A stretch of 30,108 nucleotides of DNA from assembly GCA_034696485.1 (NCBI GenBank), contig JAQIWT010000173.1, positions 1 through 30,108 on the forward strand. Reading direction: 5' to 3'. Positions within the stretch are counted from its first letter, which is position 1; every line of letters begins with the position of its first letter. The stretch comes from Isohypsibius dastychi (Eukaryota > Tardigrada > Eutardigrada > Parachela > Isohypsibiidae). The translations under genes and the position numbers were made by a program. Under the pieces are notes generated by a model that did no database searches, had not been told where the DNA came from, and was given only the letters and a program-made list of their open reading frames with translations. Shown here one piece after another: positions 21,742 to 30,108 of the stretch.

Positions 21742-23662
21742 ATGGACGCTAGCTCCGAAAACGACCAGCTGGAGAACCAGGATCCTTTTTCATCGAACAT
21801 CTCGATATCTGCAAGAAAAACACGCGGTCATTTAACATGGAACCTGGCATTTGTGGTCATTGCTGCAGCCTTCGGATGTAACTTCCCAATTGGATACACT
21901 GCAGTTGTTACGAACGCTCCTCAGAATGTCCTTGTCCAGTGGATCCGTGCTGTTGAATGTGATCGATTTGGTCGTGATCCTGAGAATTCGACTTTCCAAA
22001 CCAGCAACGAAACGAATGACAACGATCCTTCTCAGCTTTGGTGCAGCTTCATTCCTGGTAAGCACTGAAACTTTTGACTGTGTTTTTCAACATTCGACTG
22101 AATTTTTACTCCGGTTTTCCAAGAGTGCAACACCACTTGACTCACAATTAGTCTTGATTCTGAATGCGGAAGAGGTTTCTTGGGAAGCATTCCGAGTCTA
22201 ACCTTGAATCATGGACTTCGGAAGATCTCGGTGCTTATTGTCAAATGTTTTTGTTTCCAGTTGATGAAGAACGTTTCATGTTGGAACGCAACCCCAGTCT
22301 GAACCTCATATGGTCGACCCTGAGCTCCATTCCAGCGCTAGGAGGGTTCCTTTCCGTGTTAGCGGCGAATATTCTGATCACACGGTTTGGAAATAAAAAC
22401 TCGTTGTTGCTCAACAATTTCACCGCGTTGATCGGATGCATTCTTTGTGGGAGCGCAAATGCCGCCAGTTCATACGAGCTGCTCATAATTGGACGAATCG
22501 TTCTCGGTAAAAACTGCTCCTCGTAACATCTACGAAAGTAATTTCACGATGCAGTTTGACCGTAGGTTTCAATCTTGGGTTGACTCTGTCGGTTATGCCG
22601 CTCTATATTTCCGAACTGTCACCAACAAACGTGCGCGGCGCTATCGGAGCGATCCCTCAAGTATTTTTCGCGCTTGGGAGTCTTTGTGCGACATTCTTCG
22701 GGACGCCTCTTGTCTTCGGCACGCGTGCTCTTTGGCCCTATCTATTTTTCATCCGAATCATTCCGGTGGCACTTCTGTTCCTGACCTTACCATTCTGCCC
22801 CGAAAGTCCTCGTCATTCGCTGCTCATCAAGAAAAACCGAGTCACTGCTGAGAAAGCGTTGATCTGGCTTCGGGGAACCAAAGATATTTCCGCGGAAGTC
22901 GAAATGATGTTAGCAGAAGAGAAACTGGCGCAAGAAGTGAAGGCCATGACGGTCATGGAATTACTCCGAGATCGCTTCAACCGAAAGTTGACGATCATCT
23001 GCATCACTCTAGCGCTTTGCCAACAGTTTTCCGGAATCGGACCGGTCAACATATACTCTACCGCCATTTTCGAAGCCGCTGGCCTTGGCACCAAGACTGC
23101 GTTAATGGGAACTATTGGGATTCCGGTCCTGTCACTGATTTCGATTTTTGTGGCAATGGCCACCATTGACCGACTTGGACGGTATACATATCAATTCAAT
23201 TGTTACTAGAAATGAATGGTTTCGAATATTTCTAGGAAAATCCTGTTGGCTGGTGGATATTGTGCTGCTGTGATTTGCCATATCGGACTTGTTGCATTCA
23301 TGACAAGTTCGAGTAACGGCTGTAGCTGGTGTAGTTATGGGAGTATGGTCTGTGTGCTTTTGTTCATTGTCGTCTTCAGTGCCGGGCCTGGATTGGTACC
23401 CGCTGTCCTAGAGGCGGAAGTGTTTTCTCAGTCAGCCCGTGGAGCGGCTGTGGTTATGATTCAGTTGTTTGGGAACGGTGCGTCGTTGTTTGTGCAATTT
23501 GTGTTCCCGTTGCTCATGGCGGAGATTGAGCAGTGGACATTCGCGATATGCGCGGGAATTGTGATTTTGCTGACGGCGTTCTTCTGGGTGCGGATGACGG
23601 AAACGAAAGGGAAAGATGTAGTTGTTATCCAGGAGGAACTGAGACGGTTGTTACTCACCTGA
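21742..23662 (+). CDS. GLUT-type facilitative sugar transporter (SLC2 family)
   Basis: Four exons, 21742-22057, 22261-22506, 22566-23181 and 23236-23662, join in phase to 534 residues, usual for 12-helix sugar porters. It should move hexoses or polyols across the plasma membrane. Family motifs: PESPR (266-270) after helix 6, QQFSGIGPVNIYS in helix 7, DRLGRK (about 388-393, split by intron 3), GPGLVPAVLEAEVFSQSARG in helix 10 and TETKGK after helix 12. VRGAIGAIPQVFFALG matches the helix 4-5 loop. The loop between helices 1 and 2 is long, with two N-glycosylation sites (NST, NET), as in class I/II GLUTs. Helix 10 lacks the usual PW pair after GPG (GLVPAV instead of GPIPWL), so substrate handling may differ. 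ATG 21742 is the first in its frame. Confidence 0.93.
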
Positions 23663-24035
23663 ACCAGTAATCAGTTACGCTACACGACCTGACATTTTTT
23701 TCGATCAGACCTTTTTGCTGTCCAGACTTTCAGTCACAGAGATTTCTGAAATTTTAGAAATGGAACGTCTGGTTTTCTGTATTTGTGAACCAGAGGCGAT
23801 TAGTCTTCACATTTCAGTGTTTCGATGTCTGGTGTTTTTTTAATCACGGGTGGAAGTGCGGTTCAATTTGGTTTACAATTCTGGATACCACTCAGAAATC
23901 TGAATATTTTTTTGGTAACTGTACTGAATCAGACTTTGTTCTGACACCGGGACGAGGCACACACCATAAGAACTACAATAATCAACAAATAACAATGTTT
24001 TCAGCGGATAAATATGATCACAGTCACAGAAAGTA
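23663..24035. other. Convergent intergenic gap, transporter / mannosidase
   Basis: Two genes converge on this 373-base stretch, which holds both 3' UTRs. I see no gene or notable structure. Confidence 0.5.
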
Positions 24036-26684
24036 TCACAATGTGTATATCTGAGCTTCAGGACGGAAAGTTTCTCCCCTCCAGCTATAAAACACTCTCC
24101 CGAAAAGTTCACTGCTAATGACGGGTAGCGGATGAGCTTCCGTGTTGAGCACCCATGTGTCCAATGGCAGGGGATCGCCATCTTGGAAGATCAAGTACAG
24201 ATACTTGAGGGTCTCCGCCAGAAAGAAGCTCTGTTGAATATCATCCCCCTTAGTAGGTATTTCGTTGACATTAGCTACACCGGTAAAACCATGCTGTCGA
24301 CGGCAGTGCGTATCGATGGCCTTGAACAGAACAAGCATGAGTAATTTTCAGAATGTAAGAAAAAGTTGAGTTAGTACCTGTCCGGCTTCCCATGCCCAGC
24401 TGCGATATTGTTCGTCTCCAGTCATTTTCCACAGATAGTAGTAGCTTTCAATGGTTTCTGGTCGGAGGAGATACGCTTTCCCATCAAAAGCAGGAACAGG
24501 GTTGCCCTGGTAGTCAAACTCAAACGCTTCAGGTCCAATCTTCGTTTCTGCGCAATGTTCATTACGTACATGTCGAATCTGTTACAACAACGGAACTTAC
24601 TAGTTTGATTGTACGAAACATAGCAGGTCTTTGTTATATTCCTTGCAATCTCCATTCTTCTTTCCGGGTTGCTGGAGTCTCTGGCCGAAAGTGCGTACAA
24701 CCCACCAGCGAAACAGGCAAGATGGTCGACATAGTGAACGAGATCTCCGTTAATATTCAGCTGTGCGAAATACTGATGACCGCCACGAGATGTTCTGAGC
24801 AGATTTTTTTCCAGAGCAATTAATGCATCATCAAACATGACCTTGGCGTCGGTATCTTTCTTGCCGGACAACAACCATGATTTGTACAGATATTCGTAGA
24901 AACTGTCGGCCGTCGCACCCAGGCTGACATCAAATTGTCCCGGGCACGCTGATCCGTTGCAGAAAGCCAGCATTGACGGGTAGAAACCCTCTTGAGTTCG
25001 AGTTTTTTTGATCACCTGACGAATATGTCTGACTTTGTCCAGGTATCGCGTGTCACCCGTTATTTCGGTCAGGTATGCGAATTCTAGGTGCAGTGATCCG
25101 GCTGCTGCTATTGACACGCACTCACTAGCGGACCATGGGAGTACCAATCCAAAGAGCCTGAAAAACGTATGTCTCATAACAGTCAGAGGATGGTTTGTTG
25201 CACCAGTGAGACATACAGTGGAACTGGCATACGACTATGTGGGAGACCACTGGGTGAGAACCGGAACGCCACCATGAGGATATCCGCGACTTCAATGGCT
25301 TTTTCCATGAACATCTAAAATAACATCAGGCTTTGAACATGCATCTTCTGGCGTTAGTGTTGGATGTTACGTTGTCCAATGTCAGAGCATGAGCAGAGAG
25401 AAGGCCACCCAACAACCGAATGTTGGCTTCGAACACTGATATTGAGGTGTACTGCAAATTGATCACAGAGACTATATGGGGATAATGTATGGTCTGTGAG
25501 GAATGGTTTACCGTAAAACTCCAGATGCTCACAGCGCTTCCCATGTCAAATTTCTCCGCAACCCAGTCTCTTGCCCTGAGAAATTCTTCTTCAAGACCCA
25601 TCAGCTTCAAAGTATCCAAAGAGTCCTACAACGACAGCATTCGTTCATATTTTTCAATCTGGCAAATGAGGGAGTGGAATGCAGATCGTACAATGATTGT
25701 TGCTCCAACCCTTGCATCCCCCAGTCTGGCCCCTCCACCACCTTGTCCAGAGATCGGCTTGAGCTCGTTTGTCCCCCAGGCGTATGTCACGTAGCTGTCC
25801 CAGGCGAATTTCATCATCTAAAACCGATACTGGATTGCTAATCTATTTTGTTCTAACATCCTCTCCAAAACTGGTAACCACCTTTTTGACATGGTTCCTT
25901 TTGTACGTGGTGGAATCGTTTGCTTCATCAGTCAAATTGCTTGAATCTGATGTTCCTGAATGCTGCTCTGACGAGACCTGAAGAGAAAATGGTTGACGTT
26001 TTGCCACTACAGTTTATACGGATCCCCCCCCCCTTGTGTTGATATTGATAAGGTGCTCTCCAGATGACTGTTAGCTCGTAATATGAATTCACAAATACAG
26101 AGCGTCTCGGTGCCAAGTGCGACCAAGTTAGCTTGACGTTCTGTAGGTTCAGGGTCGCTTTTGGCAGCGAGACGCTCTGTACTGCACAAACAGCAATGGA
26201 GCTGTCAGCAAAAGATTTTGTCCGTGGAAGATTTGAAAACGCAAGTTAGCTTGTTTCCGCAATTTGTTTGCTTCATTTATAATCTCAGATCATACTGCAC
26301 AGCCTAGGCTGGTGAATCGCAAGTGTGCCCGGTCAACCACGATGTACTGGACAAGTACAAATTAGTAGCGGAACAGCTGTAGTGATGTTATACACGACTC
26401 GTGTAACACGAGGCGTCGCAACCGGTTTTCGGCTACGGTTGGTAATCAACGATAACAACACAGCTGTATGTGTGAATACCTGAGCAAATCTGCCTCGATA
26501 TCCGTTCCTCCTTTTGATTGTGTCCTAGTATCCAAAGTAGTTTAGCAGAATTGAATTTCACAACAACCCCGAAACTCACTTTGATACCCAAGAAGATCCA
26601 GATTCCAGTTACAACAAGGCAGAAAATAAGGAGAACTCGTCTGACTTTCAGACGCTTCAAAACTCTGCAACGAGGAATCGTCAT
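24036..26684 (-). CDS. Class I alpha-1,2-mannosidase (GH47)
   Basis: Nine minus-strand exons fit in phase: 26684-26580, 25977-25882, 25817-25692, 25625-25533, 25451-25371, 25314-25262, 25157-24601, 24547-24378, 24320-24036 (521 residues; human MAN1A1 653). The enzyme trims alpha-1,2 mannose from N-glycans in the ER/Golgi lumen. It is type II: a basic N-terminus, signal anchor about 17-34, short Ser-rich stem, then the (alpha/alpha)7 barrel. It opens [20 protein letters not shown] and GATIIDSLDTL. Catalytic positions by homology to human ER mannosidase I are E148 (FEANIR), D269 (ATADSFYEY), E401 (RPETIES); the calcium-ligand Thr is T487 (NTEAHP). The disulfide pair CFAGG and TKTC is kept. The stretch between helices corresponding to PAFxTPSGIP is short and altered. 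Intron 1 (601 bases) carries a hairpin. Confidence 0.93.
26024..26033. repeat. C10 homopolymer
   Basis: Ten consecutive C on the + strand, in intron 1 of the mannosidase gene. Length is likely to vary or be misread in sequencing. Confidence 0.6.
26097..26180. repeat. 84-nt hairpin in mannosidase intron 1
   Basis: Arms 26097-26124 and 26153-26180 are 28 bases each, with a 28-base loop. As RNA from the + strand, 25 pairs are Watson-Crick, one is G-U and two are mismatches (U-U and G-G). The left arm begins ACAGAGCGTCTCGGTGCC and the right arm ends GCGAGACGCTCTGT. Scattered mismatches and total size resemble a microRNA precursor. The mannosidase is transcribed from the minus strand, so a host-intron origin would use the complement, which can fold alike. 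A decayed foldback element is the alternative. Confidence 0.85.
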
Positions 26685-27939
26685 TGTCCCCGGTTCCGCA
26701 TATATATGGTCCAGTATGATGCGACATAGGATCAAAGTCCGGTGAAGTACAAATATATATTCTGAAATTGGTAGAAAACATTTGTTGAGTGTAAAAACGC
26801 GTTGGGCAATATGACGGCGTATGTCATGCTTGCCAGACAAACAACATGCTACGGTGGTCTGAACGGCGAGTGAAGACAGACTTGCTTGCAGTGAGAGTGA
26901 GTAGTACTGCCTGAAGGTTCGAAGCTTCGAGTTACAAATTTAGTACAGTAACTGCGCGGAAAGTGGGTCACGCAAGCGTGGCGAAAGCGCTACTTTTCGA
27001 TTCATAAATCCAGGAGTACTTACTCTAGTTCATGTTTCTAGGTTACACCACTTGATTGTTCCGGCTAGAAATAGCAGACTTTCTGTCTGTGTCAAGTCGG
27101 TAATTACCTCAATCTTTAACTTGTGAATCTATATCCACAGCTCTGATCACAAATGCCGACAGAGGCTCCTACTGCTAGAAATACTAGCCTCTTGTTGAAA
27201 TCGGCAAATTAGGTTTTCCAGACATTTAAAGCGACGCTAACTAGACCACAATAACAAAATCTGTGGGAGTCCTTACCCCTTTAAATACTCGGGCTCGCTG
27301 GTCATTGCCGAAATGTCAAAACAGATATGTCCAGAAATTTAGAATATACAGATTTTTCTGGAGCGGGAATCAGCTGCAACAAATCTAAGTACGTTGAAGC
27401 TTGATCGACTTACGAATGCAGAAATCGATAAGGAAGCAAGTATTCGTGGGAAGCAGCTGAGCTTGCAATGCAGTGAGTCAGTGAGTCACAGACATAAATC
27501 GATGGTTTGATGGTCTTTCACAGTGTTTACAAAAGAGGGCACATAGCGACTATAATCCGAACATATCGAAACCGAAGTAGGTACGCTATCAAGTCGGCGG
27601 ACTGCTAAAAACAGACTACAATAGTTTAGCAAGATGCTGTCGTGGTCGATCGGGCACCAAAATACAGTCAGGCCGGCCATGCCTTCTTAGATCAAAGATT
27701 ACCCTATTTACGACAAGGAGGCATCCAGAATCGTAAAACAATGGCGTACATAATTAGGTCCTTCTCGCGCATCGCGTGACTACTGCAGTCATATCGCTGT
27801 CGATTTTTCCTCGAGAATTACCTATTATTCGAGAGCGCGAACCACAGAGTGGTGGATGGTAGTGTGATCTGGGTTTTAAAGTGTGTTTGCCAAGCTTAAC
27901 AGATTTGTTTTGAAGAACAAGTTGTCATCTTAATGGGGC
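26685..27939. promoter_or_regulatory. Divergent intergenic region, mannosidase / receptor
   Basis: About 1.25 kb separate the divergent start codons of the mannosidase (-) and the receptor (+). I recognise no gene here. A pair of TGAGTCA motifs lies at 27474-27488. A 64-codon minus-strand frame at 27486-27680 shows no family character. Confidence 0.5.
27474..27488. promoter_or_regulatory. Tandem AP-1-like TGAGTCA motifs
   Basis: TGAGTCAGTGAGTCA holds two exact TGAGTCA (AP-1 / TRE) sites eight bases apart. They are about 450 bases upstream of the receptor start codon. The role as an enhancer element is inferred from the consensus only. Confidence 0.3.
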
Positions 27940-29946
27940 ATGTTCTTCGGATTCCTTCAGACACAGATGCTGTGCTCAACCATCGTGATAATCCTGATAC
28001 CTCGTACCATGCCTGCTGTTTTGCAGGTCAATCTAGCGACGGTCGGCGTTCTGGGGTCGAAAAGCTACGCAAACCTCTGGGCTAACAAACCAGCTCTGGA
28101 TCTGGCCATTGAACGAGCCAACCAAAAATACAAAAACACCATGAACATCACCATGACGTATCTCACGGATAAACGCATCGCTGACTGCCCAGAACTTGCG
28201 TTCAACGCGGAAAACATGTATTCGGGGTGGTATTACAGAGTTAAAGATTACGAAAACGCACTGACTGCCATCATCGGACCAGGTAAGATAATTTGATCCA
28301 AATCGTTTTTGGTTTTGCATTTCTGAATAAAACAGGATGTGGAGAGATGTTGGCTGTGAATCGTTTGGCGCGATTTTTGGATATAGTATACATGACCTCG
28401 TAAGTCTCTCCCACGTCTTGATTCATGGTGATTAAATTCGCCATTTTATAGCCTTGGAACCGATCTGGCCATTCGTGACAGGAAACTCAGTCCAACGTGG
28501 ATTACCACAGCAGTTTTTTCGACAAGTGAATACACTGATTTGGCCGTCAATTTGGTAACAATGTATAACTGGAAAGATATCTTTGTGATCGGTGACGAAC
28601 GAGCCATTCCAATTTTCTCATTTTATGCCGCGGCAATGGTCAAAGGATTCGTCTCGCGGGTCACCGATGGGCACCCTTATTATAGACTGATCAGCCGGAA
28701 TGATGCCCTGAATTTGACGTCATTGCTGCTTGAATTTAACAGATTGAGTCGGGGTGAGCAAATCTTGCTTCGAGTTAACCGTGTCTGGAAGTTGTTGCTT
28801 CAGTATTCTTCTATTACGGTCATGGTAACGACCTGCGTGCGTTGATGTTGGAAGCAGCCCGGTTGAATATGACGAACGGCGAACATGTAATAATGAACGC
28901 CCCGCCTGAGCAGACACCGTGACCTTTCTGTGATATGCATGATAGGTCTACATCGGAATTGAATTTGTGCGTGATCTACCGTTTCAGTACGGGAATTTTT
29001 CTTGGCAATTCGGTGACGCGTTTGATAAAGTATTGAAAAGCATATCTGTGATTTTTTGAATTAAAGACACTTCTCTAGGATGCCAGCAATGCATATCGTT
29101 CGGTGATCCTTATGGGAATGCCGCCAAGTTATGTCAACCAATCCAGTTACAGCTTAGATGCCGAGGAAATGAGGCACCGTTCTTTTGTGGAGTTTAATTT
29201 TTCCTACCCCGCAGCAGTGGTAAATATTATCAAGACTAAAGATTACCGCAGATAGCGCTAGATACCTGTGTTGCAGTTCAGCTTTATCAATACGGGATAT
29301 CAAGCAGTCTCTGTTTTCGCACAGGTGAAGCAGGTTGAAGTTAGTGAAATCTCAGTTACTTATGTACAGCCTTCAGGTTGTCAACGAGAGTCTGCATGTG
29401 GAGGGAAGGAGGCTGACTGGCCATCATCTTGCTGCCAAGCTGACAAATCGGTCATTTTCCACCGATTACGGGGACGTTCTCATTAACTCTGTGGGCGAAA
29501 GCAGGAAAGATCTGATCGCTTCATTTTTCGACGGTGAATCGGGCGAGAGACAGGTATCTGTTCAGAAGCATGTTTCACTTGGGTCGAGCTCTCAAAGTTT
29601 TGTATCAGGAATTCTTGCGACAGCTGGCGCAGTCTGCAAAGACGCGGTTGGCGGTCGATGTGAACATGAAGGAACATTGGCCAGGGGGTGACTGGCCACC
29701 CCAGAATGAGCCCTATTGCGGATATTTGGGGCAGAAGGCTGTGTGCCAAAAAGGTAATTTCGCTCAAACTTACAATGCTTGCGAGTCTTTCGTGACGAAA
29801 TCGACGAGACCAAAAGCCGAAGGTCTCGATGTAAGAAGCAAACACTTGTTTCTCTCCATTTTAGGCCTGGAAACCGCTACTATTGTAGTGTCGTCCACTA
29901 TAGCTGCTATCACCGTGCTCATCACCGTCAGTCTGAGCTTTCTCAG
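27940..29946 (+). CDS. Natriuretic-peptide-receptor-like protein, ectodomain and TM (3' partial)
   Basis: Ten exons are visible: 27940-28282, 28336-28399, 28452-28753, 28804-28886, 28946-29029, 29079-29219, 29277-29324, 29377-29553, 29609-29753, 29865-29946. They give about 490 residues, and the last exon ends in phase 2, so the gene continues past the window. A signal peptide (about residues 1-28) precedes an ANF-receptor / periplasmic-binding-type ligand domain. Matches include GPGCGEMLAVNRLARFL, LEAARLNMTNGEHVYIGIEF, GHHLAAKLTNRSFSTDYGDV and the pre-membrane WPPQNEPYCGYLG. A single membrane helix (IVVSSTIAAITVLITVSLSF) follows. Membrane guanylyl cyclases have this layout. The kinase-like and cyclase domains would lie downstream and are not seen, so a clearance-type receptor is not excluded. 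The acceptor of the ninth exon has an alternative at 29633, also in phase. Confidence 0.88.
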
Positions 29947-30108
29947 GTTAGATAACACTGTGTACAGTAATTTATCGAAATTCTGACGTAATTAATAACA
30001 GTCATTTATCGTAATTCTGACAGTTTTCCACTTAAGGTGACCTAAGTCCTTTGTTTGACCGTGCGCGCGTTATAGCAAAGCTTCCGACTGGTAGCGAGGC
30101 AGTCAGAT
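29947..30108. other. Start of a receptor intron running off the window
   Basis: After CTCAG|GTTAGA no exon continues the receptor in the remaining 162 bases. The one acceptor-like site (GCGTTATAG near 30076) leads to a stop in the needed frame. Confidence 0.6.

Noticed and set aside
1-30108. CRISPR arrays, bacterial operons, insertion sequences, rRNA genes
   Set aside because: None seen. The spliced gene structure throughout is eukaryotic, and no transposase, reverse transcriptase or rRNA-like sequence was found.

Overview
This is eukaryotic nuclear DNA from an animal. Every protein gene is split by GT-AG introns, many only 45-110 bases long, and both strands carry genes. Ten genes lie in 30 kb. 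A cuticle-type chitin-binding protein points to an ecdysozoan. An intact two-domain phosphoethanolamine methyltransferase argues against insects and against the split PMT-1/PMT-2 arrangement of Caenorhabditis. Gene density, short introns and moderate GC would fit a compact tardigrade genome of the Hypsibius type. That assignment is inference from content, not from any search.

Layout: 1-1719 has no recognised gene but holds a 72-bp direct repeat and a GC-rich foldback. 1720-3691 (+) encodes a secreted Gln/Gly/Asn-rich chitin-binding protein. 4610-6640 (+) is phosphoethanolamine N-methyltransferase. 7022-10441 (+) is the ER ubiquitin ligase gp78/AMFR. 10756-11372 (-) is the oligosaccharyltransferase subunit DAD1, tail to tail with gp78. 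12083-16544 (+) is the RNA polymerase II CTD phosphatase FCP1, head to head with DAD1. 17590-19194 (+) is an unrecognised disordered, probably nuclear protein. 20636-21141 (-) is mitochondrial ribosomal protein uS17m. 21742-23662 (+) is a GLUT-type sugar transporter, head to head with uS17m. 24036-26684 (-) is a class I alpha-1,2-mannosidase (GH47), tail to tail with the transporter. From 27940 (+) a natriuretic-peptide-receptor-like ectodomain and its membrane helix run to 29946, and the gene continues out of the window.

Exon models were built by hand. Each junction was checked for splice dinucleotides, reading phase and continuity of the family's conserved blocks. Most are phase-consistent from start to stop. 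The weak points are the 5' end of gp78, the two-exon model of the unknown gene, the ninth exon of the receptor and possible missed exons in the longest introns.

The genes do not form an operon or one pathway. Three of them (gp78, DAD1, GH47 mannosidase) serve the secretory pathway, but they are regulated from separate promoters. The structures least explained by the genes are two hairpins of pre-miRNA size (4226-4321 and 26097-26180), the 72-bp direct repeat ending at a TATA box, and the unrecognised 187-residue protein.
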